This document shows positions 11,252-19,163 of a stretch of 22,794 nucleotides of DNA, one piece after another (position 1 is the first letter of the stretch; the number at the start of each line of letters is the position of its first letter). Position numbers and translations under genes: made by a program. This DNA is from a virus, in IMG/VR virus record IMGVR_UViG_3300022934_000206, positions 1 through 22,794 of that record. One strand, given 5' to 3'. The notes beneath the pieces were generated by a model, which was not told where the DNA came from, did no database searches, and was given only the letters and a program-made list of their open reading frames with translations.

Positions 11252-12924
11252 CCTACACGGACGAAGTGGACGCTCGCTTCGGCATCCCTTGGACGGATGA
11301 CTTGAAGTACGAAAAGGGCGAGCTTGTATGCGCGTTGAGTCCCGAAGAGATTGATCGGCTAACCATAGAAGATCCCGAACGCGCCCAAACGCTTACTCGT
11401 CTGTTGATGGATCAACCCACTTCCGAAAAGGAAGACCCGATCCAATGGGGATGGACTTTGCCCGGTTGGAGGCGCGTGATGGAACGATTCGACAAGGACA
11501 AGATTCACGTAATTATGGGCGGCAATAGGAGCAGCAAAACCTATTTTGCGAACCGTATGCTTGTCCATCTTGCTCAATCCATTCCCGAAGCGGAGATCCG
11601 TTCGATGCACGTCACGGAGGAAAGATCGATAAGTGATGCCCAACGCTACGTATGGCAAAATCTTCCGGCTCGATACAAGAGGACAAAGAAAAAGAGCGCG
11701 AACCATAGTTTGCAGTACAATCAAAAGAACGGGTTCAACGCGGCCAAAGCGATCTTGCCTCCTACCGATCCAAACGCAGAACGGGGTTCGACAATATTTT
11801 TTAATAATTACAGGCAGTACATGGCAGACCCGCAAATTTTCGAGGGATGGTCTGCTCATTGCATCCACATGGACGAAGAGGTTCCTGAGAGTATCTTTAA
11901 CACTTTGCTTGGTCGAACGGTTGACTATCATGGACGCTTGATCCTGACCTTCACAACCCTTCAAGGTTGGACACCTTTGATCAATAGCTTGCTCAAGGGT
12001 GCGGAAACGGTGAGGACTCGATATAGCGAACTTTTGCAAAGGGAGTTACCCGTTGAACAAATCTCTGCGAATTGGCCTGACTGTAGGATACATTACTTTT
12101 GGACACAGGACTCACCCTTCATCGACGGACATGAATTGGTACGGACTTATGCCAAGCAACCCCAAGAAGTAAAACTTGCTCGCCTGTACGGAATCCCGTC
12201 CAAGTCGTTCCAAGGCCGCTTTCCAAAATTTAACCGTGAAACCAACGTGGTTGAGCATGAACAAATCCCGTTCATCAAAGACCCGTCCATTGACGTCACC
12301 CGTTACTTCATTTGCGATCCGGGCGGTAGCAAACCTTGGGTTGCCTTGTGGGCGGGAGTCATGCGTGACGGTAGGATATTCATTTATCGCGAATTTCCTG
12401 ACAGCACGATGGGCGCTTGGGCCTTGCCCCATGTGAACGGAGCGGGAAAGAGCGTGGGCAAACCTGGTCCCGGTCAGCGTCCACTCGGTTGGGGTTATAT
12501 TGATTACAAGAATCACTTCGAGGACTTGGAAGACGGGGAGGAGATATTTGAACGAATCGTTGACCCGCGAATGGGTGCGGCCACGGTACGGACAAAAGAG
12601 GGTGAGTCGAATATTATCAACACGATGAGCAACCTTGGTTTCGTATTCCGCGCCGCACCTGGCGTGGATATCGAAGCGGGTATTGCGAAAATTAACGATG
12701 CCTTGAGTTGGGACGATACCGAACCCATGACGGTTGACAATAGGCCTAAACTCTTCGTGAGCGACCATTGCGACAACTTGATTACTTCAATGATGGAGTA
12801 TTCGGGACAGAGTCGGGCGGAACACTTCAAAGACCAAATCGACTGTCTCCGTTACTTAATGGTGAGCGGTGCGGAATATATAAGCGAATCAAGTCTTCAA
12901 GCAACGGGTGGCGGAGGTTACTGA
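11239..12924 (+). CDS. terL: Terminase large subunit
   Basis: The 561-residue protein has both domains of a packaging motor. The ATPase part shows GGNRSSKT (94-101, Walker A), HCIHMDEE (207-214, Walker B with catalytic Glu) and LTFTTLQGW (236-244, coupling motif). The nuclease part has acidic residues in ICDPGG (Asp360), IVDPRMGA (Asp442) and KDQIDCLRYL (Asp532/Asp535), as in RNase H-like terminase nucleases. It pumps DNA into the prohead through the portal and cuts concatemers. Portal follows directly. The small-subunit-like gene is far away on the other strand, which is unusual. Confidence 0.95.
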   Translation: MPKITYTDEVDARFGIPWTDDLKYEKGELVCALSPEEIDRLTIEDPERAQTLTRLLMDQPTSEKEDPIQWGWTLPGWRRVMERFDKDKIHVIMGGNRSSKTYFANRMLVHLAQSIPEAEIRSMHVTEERSISDAQRYVWQNLPARYKRTKKKSANHSLQYNQKNGFNAAKAILPPTDPNAERGSTIFFNNYRQYMADPQIFEGWSAHCIHMDEEVPESIFNTLLGRTVDYHGRLILTFTTLQGWTPLINSLLKGAETVRTRYSELLQRELPVEQISANWPDCRIHYFWTQDSPFIDGHELVRTYAKQPQEVKLARLYGIPSKSFQGRFPKFNRETNVVEHEQIPFIKDPSIDVTRYFICDPGGSKPWVALWAGVMRDGRIFIYREFPDSTMGAWALPHVNGAGKSVGKPGPGQRPLGWGYIDYKNHFEDLEDGEEIFERIVDPRMGAATVRTKEGESNIINTMSNLGFVFRAAPGVDIEAGIAKINDALSWDDTEPMTVDNRPKLFVSDHCDNLITSMMEYSGQSRAEHFKDQIDCLRYLMVSGAEYISESSLQATGGGGY

Positions 12925-12945
12925 CTACGACAAACTACGATTGCG

Positions 12946-12974
12946 TTGACCTGTAAGGCGTATTGCCTTACAAT
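12946..12974 (+). promoter_or_regulatory. Promoter P1 with dyad spacer, before portal
   Basis: TTGACC (12946-12951), exactly 17 bases, then TACAAT (12969-12974). The spacer begins TGTAAGGC and, with the first bases of the -10 box, ends GCCTTACA, forming an 8-bp dyad. The same arrangement recurs at 16093-16121. The portal ATG lies 11 bases after the -10 box. Confidence 0.65.
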
Positions 12975-12985
12975 ATGTAACGCTT

Positions 12986-15058
12986 ATGCTTTCGACCGCA
13001 GATCCAGAACTTTTGTATGTCTCCAAGAAACCGGACATCGCGTACTTGGCGCAGACCTACAGAGAGACTCAATCAGACCTTGGCGAATGGTTGGACCGCA
13101 AACAACGCGACTACGACGTAAGGAATTGTCAATGGGCGGGGAAAAGCGATGACTTTAAGAAACACGCATCGTTGAGTTCGACAGGCGAGGTGTTCCCGTG
13201 GGAAGGTGCATCCGATACCGAGGTAAGACTCGTAGACGAACAAATCAACTGCCGTGTGGCGATGATCATGAACGCGATCAAGCGAGGACATATTGTTGCC
13301 TCGCCAACCGAATCGAACGACGTCGAGCGTGCAAGCGTGATAAGCAACTTCCTTCGCTGGCTCATCAATACGAAGATGACAGAGTTCTACTCTGAGATGG
13401 AATTGTCCTTAAATCATCTCTTGGAAAAGGGAATGACCGTGACTTACTGTTGGTACGACCAACAAGAACTGAAACAACAACAGACGATCAAGCTTGATGA
13501 GCTTGCCCAAGTTTTGCCAGCCATTGCGGAGGTCATCCAAGACGGATCGATGGACGATGAATTGAGCGAAACGCTCAAGGAACAATTCGGAGTCTCCAAG
13601 GGCAAGGGCAGGGCAATGCTCCGCGAGCTACGCAAAGACGGTGAGACTACCGTTCCGGTTACGCGAGAAGTCGTGAGCCGCCCCAGGATAAAAGCGTTGG
13701 CCCCCGACGAGGACGTCTTTTGGCCGAACTACACGATTGATCCACAGGAGTCTCCCTACGTCTTTCACGTGGTCAACATGACACCCGAACAGATTCGGGC
13801 AAAGATCGACTCGGAAGGATGGGACAAGAACTTCGTCGAGCAAGTGATCGACACTGCGGGTAATGCGGAATCGGAGGACACGCTTTACCAAATACGCGAA
13901 CAGGAACAATTCGTCTACGATGACGACCAATACGTCAAAATCGTCTACGCTTACCAAAGGCTTTTGGACGAAGACAACGTTCCGGGTATTTACTGTACGG
14001 TTTTCTATCCGCGTATTACGGATAGTTACGCCAAGCACCAGTTGATGGACTACGCTCATGGCAAGTATCCGTTCGTTGTGACTACTTACGAGCGTACTTC
14101 CAAGCGACTTTATTCGACCCGTTCGATCCCGCAAATACTCGAACCCGACCAACAGGCATTAAAGGTTGAGGAGGATTCCGCAATAGACGCTCAGTCTTTG
14201 ACTACCCTTCCACCAATCGAACATCCTTTGGGTCGCGCTCCAACTCGCTTTGGTCCGGGTGTTCGTCTTCCTTATCGTACTCCTGGTGAAGTTCGTTTTG
14301 CAGATACTCCGAGAGGTTCAACAGTCAACGTCGAACTTCGTAGATACCTCCTTGAGCAAGCAAATCGCTATATGGGCAGGAACGCGCCGGGGGTTGATCC
14401 GGTAGAGGCGCAAGTCAAACAACAGTTCATGATCGACAAGGTATTCAATCACCTTCGTCAAGTCCTTGACCAAGTTTACAGTCTTTACCAACAATACGGA
14501 CCCGACCAAGAATTCTTCCGAGTAACTGGTATGCAGGATTTGCAGAAGTTCAACAAGGGCCGACCTGGTGAACGATTTGACTTCTCGATCCAATTCGATG
14601 CGGCCTCGCAAGATCCCGCTCAAACCTTGGAGCGTACCAAGGCCATTGCCGAACTTGCCCCTGTCCTTGACCGGAACGGTACGCTCGATACGGAACGATT
14701 GCTACAAATTGCGGTCAATCAACTCCTGCCGGGTGCTGCGGAAAGCATCATGATCCCGAAGGAAACCGCATCGCAAAAGGCAGTTGAAGAAGAGCGTCAA
14801 ACCATTGCGGAAATCTATGCGGGAGTTCCGCCCAACGTTCGTCCGAATGACGCGCATGAGATGAAGTTGCAAATCTTTCAACAATGGTTGGCTCAACCTG
14901 ACGTCAATCAAAAGGTACAAGAAGATCCTGCCTTGCAGGAGCGTATTCAGAATTACATTCAACAAAGAACCTTCCAAGTTCAACAACGCAAAAACGCAAC
15001 AATTGGTCGCTTGGGAGCCGCCCCGACACAGTTTGGCGAAACCCCTAACGCAGCTTGA
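12986..15058 (+). CDS. Portal protein
   Basis: This 690-residue protein follows the large terminase and precedes scaffold and capsid, the fixed place of the portal. Its N-terminal third (DRKQRDYDVRNCQW through VFPWEGASDTEVRLVDEQIN) and the segment SRPRIKALAPDEDVFWPN match large portal proteins of podovirus-like phages. The C-terminal part is a long Gln-rich helix (about 630-680). As a dodecamer it would form the DNA channel at one capsid vertex and dock the terminase. There is no Shine-Dalgarno sequence, and promoter P1 places transcription start only about 4-5 bases before the ATG. Confidence 0.85.
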   Translation: MLSTADPELLYVSKKPDIAYLAQTYRETQSDLGEWLDRKQRDYDVRNCQWAGKSDDFKKHASLSSTGEVFPWEGASDTEVRLVDEQINCRVAMIMNAIKRGHIVASPTESNDVERASVISNFLRWLINTKMTEFYSEMELSLNHLLEKGMTVTYCWYDQQELKQQQTIKLDELAQVLPAIAEVIQDGSMDDELSETLKEQFGVSKGKGRAMLRELRKDGETTVPVTREVVSRPRIKALAPDEDVFWPNYTIDPQESPYVFHVVNMTPEQIRAKIDSEGWDKNFVEQVIDTAGNAESEDTLYQIREQEQFVYDDDQYVKIVYAYQRLLDEDNVPGIYCTVFYPRITDSYAKHQLMDYAHGKYPFVVTTYERTSKRLYSTRSIPQILEPDQQALKVEEDSAIDAQSLTTLPPIEHPLGRAPTRFGPGVRLPYRTPGEVRFADTPRGSTVNVELRRYLLEQANRYMGRNAPGVDPVEAQVKQQFMIDKVFNHLRQVLDQVYSLYQQYGPDQEFFRVTGMQDLQKFNKGRPGERFDFSIQFDAASQDPAQTLERTKAIAELAPVLDRNGTLDTERLLQIAVNQLLPGAAESIMIPKETASQKAVEEERQTIAEIYAGVPPNVRPNDAHEMKLQIFQQWLAQPDVNQKVQEDPALQERIQNYIQQRTFQVQQRKNATIGRLGAAPTQFGETPNAA

Positions 15059-15060
15059 TT

Positions 15061-15180
15061 ATGCCAAAGGTAGGAAAGAAACACTATTCGTATACACCCG
15101 CAGGAATGGCCAAAGCCAAAGCCGCCGCCAAGAAATCCGGCAAGAAGATAACTTACGCCAAAAAGAAAAAGAAGCGGTGA
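15061..15180 (+). CDS. 39-aa lysine-rich protein
   Basis: ATG stands two bases after the portal stop. The product begins MPKVGKKHYSYTPAGMAKAK and ends TYAKKKKKR, with more than a third Lys. Similar tiny basic proteins (M-P-x-V-G-K-K-x-Y-T-x-A-G) occur beside virion genes in other phages. DNA binding or packing inside the head is plausible inference. The stop overlaps the next start (GTGA). Confidence 0.65.
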   Translation: MPKVGKKHYSYTPAGMAKAKAAAKKSGKKITYAKKKKKR

Positions 15181-15425
15181 GCGTAGAATACCGTGGCGAA
15201 AGGTTCAGCGGATACAACAAACCGAAGCGAACCCCTGGCAAATCCAAGAAGTTTGCCGTTCTTGCAAAAGAAGGAGAAAAGGTACGCTTGGTAAGATTCG
15301 GAGATCCAAACATGAAGATTCGCAAGTCCGAACCTGCTCGCCGCAAGTCTTTTCGAGCTAGACACAAATGCGACCAAAAAAAGTCCAAGCTTACCGCAGG
15401 ATACTGGTCGTGCAAGAAGTGGTAG
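15177..15425 (+). CDS. Basic Cys-containing DUF-family protein, 82 aa
   Basis: The GTG overlaps the previous TGA. The core FAVLAKEGEKVRLVRFGDP, KSFRARHKCDQKKSK and the end GYWSCKKW match a small family of unknown function seen in aquatic phages and large algal viruses (I believe Pfam DUF6321, not verified). The motif pairs C-D with W-S-C, so metal binding is possible. It lies among very basic neighbours between portal and scaffold, which suggests a virion or DNA-associated role. The frame is open further upstream, inside the portal gene, and that part is not used. Confidence 0.7.
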   Translation: MSVEYRGERFSGYNKPKRTPGKSKKFAVLAKEGEKVRLVRFGDPNMKIRKSEPARRKSFRARHKCDQKKSKLTAGYWSCKKW

Positions 15426-15426
15426 G

Positions 15427-15774
15427 ATGCCCAAGGACGCTTGCTACAAGAAAGTCAAGAGACGGGTAAAGGTATTCCCTTCCGCCCGTGCGTCCCAACA
15501 AATCGCCAAGTGTCGCAAGGCAAAGGGACAAGTAAAGAAGTCGGCCAAGGGTGCATCGTTGAAACGTTGGAAGTCCGAGAAGTGGCAAGACACAAAATCC
15601 GGCAAGCCTTGCGGACAAGGTGGCAAGAACGAGTATTGCCGCCCGACCAAGCGAGTTTCATCCAAGACCCCTAAGACAAAATCCGAAATGAGCAAAAGCC
15701 AATTGGCTAAAAAGAAGCGGGAAAAGTCAAAGGTGGGAATGGGTAGACGAGTCAAACCCGTAAGGAGAAAATAA
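15427..15774 (+). CDS. Very basic DUF-family protein, 115 aa
   Basis: The protein begins MPKDACYKKVKRRVKVFPSA, contains SLKRWKSEKWQDTKSGKPCG and CRPTKRVSSKTPKT, and ends in an Arg/Lys-rich tail. This is a recognisable family of unknown function (I believe Pfam DUF5872, not verified) found in phages and giant algal viruses, with conserved Cys at C-Y, K-C-R, P-C-G and Y-C-R. Charge and Cys pattern suggest a nucleic-acid-binding, possibly zinc-binding protein. It starts one base after the preceding stop. Confidence 0.75.
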   Translation: MPKDACYKKVKRRVKVFPSARASQQIAKCRKAKGQVKKSAKGASLKRWKSEKWQDTKSGKPCGQGGKNEYCRPTKRVSSKTPKTKSEMSKSQLAKKKREKSKVGMGRRVKPVRRK

Positions 15775-15775
15775 T

Positions 15776-16015
15776 ATGCCCCGCAAGAAAAAGACTTTCC
15801 ACGAAATCGATCCCGAAGAAGCGATCCAAGCATTGAGCTTCCTCAAGGGTGAACCCAATTTTTTGAAATACATCGAGATGCGCGAATCGATGCGCGAGGA
15901 AGTAATTCGTCAACTCCAAGTAAAGGAAGTCATCGAGTGTACGAACAGGCACTATATGTTGTGCGGCAAACTCGAAGCGATAGACGAAGAACTTGATACC
16001 TTCTACAGACTCTGA
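15776..16015 (+). CDS. Hypothetical helical protein, 79 aa
   Basis: AAGGAGAAAA stands just before the ATG, a near match to the ribosome-binding sequence used in the - strand block. The protein begins MPRKKKTFHEIDPEEAIQAL and is otherwise helical and charged (for example REEVIRQLQVKEVIE). No family is recognised. It is the last gene before the terminator at 16048-16084. Confidence 0.65.
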   Translation: MPRKKKTFHEIDPEEAIQALSFLKGEPNFLKYIEMRESMREEVIRQLQVKEVIECTNRHYMLCGKLEAIDEELDTFYRL

Positions 16016-16047
16016 CTTTTCATTCATGCATATGGGGATGTGTATGG

Positions 16048-16084
16048 CCCCCTGTTGAGTTCCGCCACTCGCAGGGGGTTTTTT
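16048..16084 (+). terminator. Rho-independent terminator after the portal operon
   Basis: CCCCCTG (16048-16054) pairs with CAGGGGG (16072-16078), with an inner GAGT/ACTC pairing, and is followed directly by TTTTTT (16079-16084). This is a textbook intrinsic terminator. It stands nine bases before promoter P2. Confidence 0.9.
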
Positions 16085-16092
16085 GTTTTGAA

Positions 16093-16121
16093 TTGCCCTG
16101 TAAGGTGTTTTGCCTTACAAT
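16093..16121 (+). promoter_or_regulatory. Promoter P2 with dyad spacer, before scaffold and capsid
   Basis: TTGCCC (16093-16098), 17 bases, then TACAAT (16116-16121). The spacer starts TGTAAGGT and ends, with the -10 box, as GCCTTACA. It differs from P1 at only a few bases, and the dyad is kept. It follows the terminator directly, so it must drive the scaffold and capsid genes. Confidence 0.7.
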
Positions 16122-16149
16122 TTGTAACAGCGAAAAAAGCGCTAGCAAT

Positions 16150-17241
16150 ATGACAGTCGAATCAATCGAAACCGAAGTTGCTACCTCTGAACAAGCTGAA
16201 GGTAGTGAAACGCCCGATCAGGGGAATCTTACGATGGCAGAGCTTGCATCTAATTTGATGAAAGCTAGGTCCGAAGAAGAGCCACCCGGATCACCCGAAG
16301 AGGAAGCGGAATTTTCTGACCTAGCTGAAGAGTCCGAAGAATTGGAGGAAACACAGTCTACTGAGGAACCGGAAGAATCGGAGCAATCCGAGTCCAACGA
16401 TCCGCAGTCCGTTCTTTCAAAGTACAATATTGACCTGGATTCTTTGTCCGAAGAAGAAACCAAGGAACTCGCAAAGTCGCTTTCACTAAGCGCAGTCAAA
16501 CGCTTTGGCGATCTGACCGCACAGAAGAAAGCATTGGCGCAGGAGAATGCCGAGCTATTGGCGCAAGCCCAAGCAAAGCCCGAACCCGCGCAAGTCGAGA
16601 GTCCTGCGTTCCTTAAGGACAATGCACTCCACAACGTGAACGACATCCAAGCACTCCGCAAAGAAGTCGAGAACCTGACCACGCTCATCGAATGGGCTGA
16701 AGAAGGGTTGGAGAACGAAGTTGAGTATGACGATGACGGGAACGAGTACGTGGCCAAGGATGGGGACAAAACCTACACCAAGGCCGACCTTCGCAGAATT
16801 CGTTCAAACGCTCGTAAGGTTCTGCGCAAGGACGCACCCGCGAGACAGAAATGGATCGAGGAACGTACGCAAAGCGACCAACACGCGATCCAAACCTTTG
16901 ACTTCCTTAGTGATGGAGAAAGCGAGGATTACAAATTGTTCATGCAAGTGAAGAGCAATCCACTCTACAAACCATTGGTCGAGCATTTGCCGAACGGCAA
17001 CTTTGCAGTCGGCTTGATGATCGAGGGGATGAAAGCGATCCAAGCGCGCCAGGTCAATACGAGTAAACCGAAACCCAAGCCCAAGGCTCCCGTAGCTTCA
17101 GTCGAAGCGGGAACCGCAAAGCCAAGGACGGAGAACTCACAACGAAAGAAAGCTCTGCAATCGGCCAAGGCAAAATTCGATAAGTCCGGGGACATAGCAG
17201 ACTACCAACACTATCTAAAACTAAAGCGGGCAACCGCATAA
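16150..17241 (+). CDS. Scaffolding protein
   Basis: I chose the ATG at 16150; the frame is open back to 16093 but that stretch is the promoter. The 363-residue product is very acidic in its first third (runs such as EEPPGSPEEEAEFSDLAEES), has coiled helices (about 110-190) and a basic, Pro/Lys-rich C-terminus (KPKPKPKAP then KKALQSAKAKFDKSG). This composition and the position between portal and major capsid are typical of a scaffold that guides prohead assembly and then leaves. No clear Shine-Dalgarno sequence precedes it. Confidence 0.8.
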   Translation: MTVESIETEVATSEQAEGSETPDQGNLTMAELASNLMKARSEEEPPGSPEEEAEFSDLAEESEELEETQSTEEPEESEQSESNDPQSVLSKYNIDLDSLSEEETKELAKSLSLSAVKRFGDLTAQKKALAQENAELLAQAQAKPEPAQVESPAFLKDNALHNVNDIQALRKEVENLTTLIEWAEEGLENEVEYDDDGNEYVAKDGDKTYTKADLRRIRSNARKVLRKDAPARQKWIEERTQSDQHAIQTFDFLSDGESEDYKLFMQVKSNPLYKPLVEHLPNGNFAVGLMIEGMKAIQARQVNTSKPKPKPKAPVASVEAGTAKPRTENSQRKKALQSAKAKFDKSGDIADYQHYLKLKRATA

Positions 17242-17267
17242 TTTAAACATTCAAGGAGGATACCAAA

Positions 17268-18233
17268 GTGGCATCAAGTACCAGTTACAATACCGCAGGG
17301 AATCGCGAACAGATTCTCGATATCATCACGGTTCTCGAACCGGAATCTACCCCTCTCGTCAGCATGATGAAGAAGGGCAACGCAACCAGCACGTTCGTCG
17401 AATGGCAGGCCGATAAATTAAGTACGCCCGATTTTTCCGGAGTCGGGGAAGGCGAAGACGTTGGCTCATTTAAGAACCAAGCCGAAGATCGCGCAAGGCT
17501 CGGAAACTATGTTCAGAAGTTTCGAGACACTTTTCAAGTCTCTGATATACAAGAACTTGTGGATACCGCAGGAGTCGCATCTGAATTCGCAAACGCGGAA
17601 AGCAAAGCCGTACGCAACGTCAAGCGTTCAATCGAAGCTGCATTCTGTTCCGCACAAGACCGTCAGGCCGAAGCCGGAAGTGGCACGCCTTACAAAACTC
17701 GCGGCTTGCTCAAGTGGCTTGGATCGGGTGGTCAACCTTCCGATATTCCGACCGCTTACCAAAGCGTTGCCAACGACACCACCGGAACCCAAACCGAAAC
17801 GACCTTCAACAGCGTTCTTCAAGAACTCTACGAAGCCAACGGAATGCCTGGTGGCCAGTTGACTTTGATTGCAGGACCAAGCCTCAAACAAGAGATTTCA
17901 AATTTCTCTCGTCAGCTTGCCGCAAGCAACGGAACCTACGTTGTCAACCAAGACGCTGAGTCTCGCAAGATCACTTTGACAGTGAATTTATATTCTGGAG
18001 ATTTCGGAGATGTGGCCATAGTTCCAAGCCTTTTCGTAAATCGAACCAGCGGCTCGGACACCATCGACGGTGACGCCGGACTTCTTGTTGACCCGGAATA
18101 CGTCGGAATGCACTCGCTCAAAGCCGAATCCGCCACCGAGTTGGAAGACCAAGGAGGCGGAAGAAGAGGTTTTGTTGATGTAATTGCTGGCCTCGCGTGT
18201 TACTCACCTAAGGCGCATGGGTTTTTTAATTGA
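17268..18233 (+). CDS. Major capsid protein
   Basis: The GTG start is preceded by AAGGAGG. The 321-residue protein opens TAGNREQILDIITVLEPEST PLVSMMKKG (read through without the gap), like the SU10/DUF5309-type major capsid proteins, which share the D-I-I-T-x-x-E-P-x-x-T-P start. It has VEWQADKL and QDTFQ/QELVDTAGV-like segments of the same fold. The place after the scaffold supports the role. It should form the HK97-fold shell and be among the most abundant proteins of infection. Confidence 0.85.
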   Translation: MASSTSYNTAGNREQILDIITVLEPESTPLVSMMKKGNATSTFVEWQADKLSTPDFSGVGEGEDVGSFKNQAEDRARLGNYVQKFRDTFQVSDIQELVDTAGVASEFANAESKAVRNVKRSIEAAFCSAQDRQAEAGSGTPYKTRGLLKWLGSGGQPSDIPTAYQSVANDTTGTQTETTFNSVLQELYEANGMPGGQLTLIAGPSLKQEISNFSRQLAASNGTYVVNQDAESRKITLTVNLYSGDFGDVAIVPSLFVNRTSGSDTIDGDAGLLVDPEYVGMHSLKAESATELEDQGGGRRGFVDVIAGLACYSPKAHGFFN

Positions 18234-18260
18234 TAATCAATAACTTAGGAGATTTAAGAC

Positions 18261-18731
18261 ATGGCAAATACAGACGTAACTCTCGGAAACGCTCGCAAGA
18301 GTGTTCTCTCAAACCAGGAACGCGCCCAAGGCTTTACCCACAAGTGGAAAGTTCTTTACACGGACGTTGACGAAGGAAGTGGTTCCACGGACACCGTCAC
18401 CGTTGCTCTTGGTGACACACCTGCCGACTTCGTTATCTCGAAAGCTATGGTCAACGTGACCACGGCATTCGCAGGAACTGGCGGACTCTCGATCAAGGTT
18501 GGAACCGATGGTGACGATGACAACTTCATCACCGCAACCTCCGTCCTTACCGCAGGTCCGATCATCGTTGGAGCCGGAGCCGCACCCGCAACCCTCGCAG
18601 GTTCGTTTGCCGCCGCTTCCGATGCCTTGCAAGCCAAGTTCACCAACTCCACTTCCGGTTCGCCTTCCGCGCTGACCGCAGGTGAGTGTGACATCTACTT
18701 GGCCATGCACTCGGCCAACGACGTAGGCTAA
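18261..18731 (+). CDS. Capsid decoration / head-stabilising-like protein
   Basis: The 156-residue protein follows the major capsid with a TAGGAGA ribosome-binding site. After a helical start (LGNARKSVLSNQERAQGFTH) it is Ala/Gly/Thr/Asp-rich and beta-like (TDTVTVALGDTPADFVISKA). Such proteins downstream of capsid genes often bind the outer shell. Family identity is not certain. Transcript could pass into the large hairpin just downstream. Confidence 0.55.
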   Translation: MANTDVTLGNARKSVLSNQERAQGFTHKWKVLYTDVDEGSGSTDTVTVALGDTPADFVISKAMVNVTTAFAGTGGLSIKVGTDGDDDNFITATSVLTAGPIIVGAGAAPATLAGSFAAASDALQAKFTNSTSGSPSALTAGECDIYLAMHSANDVG

Positions 18732-18750
18732 TTCGTTTTGTTGTTGTTTC

Positions 18751-18794
18751 GGGGTGACTCGCGGTTTTCCGTTTCTTTTTCCCGCGAGTCCCCC
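18751..18794 (+). terminator. Large stable hairpin between decoration-like gene and next gene
   Basis: GGGG-T-GACTCGCGG (18751-18764) pairs with CCGCGAGTC-CCCC (18782-18794): 13 bp with one bulged T and a 17-base pyrimidine-rich loop. No T-run follows, so complete termination is doubtful. It may reduce read-through or stabilise the upstream capsid message. Confidence 0.55.
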
Positions 18795-18824
18795 GGACGC
18801 AACAGACAATAACCCTTAACAACT

Positions 18825-19163
18825 ATGTCTGACATCTTTTTACCGAAGTGGAAAGAAGGCAATGGTTCGACGTTCATGAAAAACCTTGAACGTCACTTGC
18901 GTTACGAAGTTGACCTCGAAAAGTACGAGGCAAAAAAACGCGAAATAGAATGCGGTAAGGAAAACCAACACGGTGGCGTAATGGACGGAGTTGGTCAGTT
19001 AAAAGCAACCATCCCCGCACGCGAATACTTTCGTTGGCAACAATTCAAGCCTGGATGCTGGGGTGACAAATCCTTCGTCAAAGAATTCTTGCGCGACAAC
19101 CCATCCCTTAAAGCAAAGTCATTTAACAAGAGAACCTTTCAAGGAGGCTTGGGACTGGCATGA
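18825..19163 (+). CDS. Hypothetical head-region protein, 112 aa
   Basis: The protein begins MSDIFLPKWKEGNGSTFMKN and contains LKATIPAREYFRWQQFKPGC then WGDKSFVKEFLRDNP. I have the impression of a recurring uncharacterised phage protein found between capsid and connector genes, but I cannot name it. It has no Shine-Dalgarno sequence. Its stop overlaps the connector start (ATGA). Confidence 0.65.
   Translation: MSDIFLPKWKEGNGSTFMKNLERHLRYEVDLEKYEAKKREIECGKENQHGGVMDGVGQLKATIPAREYFRWQQFKPGCWGDKSFVKEFLRDNPSLKAKSFNKRTFQGGLGLA

Noticed and set aside
12952-12972. The TGTAAGGC/GCCTTACA dyad as a transcription terminator
   Set aside because: There is no T-run, and the dyad sits exactly between well-spaced -35 and -10 boxes, so a promoter/operator reading is better.
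12946-12985. Reading the P1 and P2 repeats as coding (both give a peptide ending CLTICN)
   Set aside because: The shared peptide is a by-product of the repeated promoter DNA. Real starts lie downstream at 12986 and 16150.
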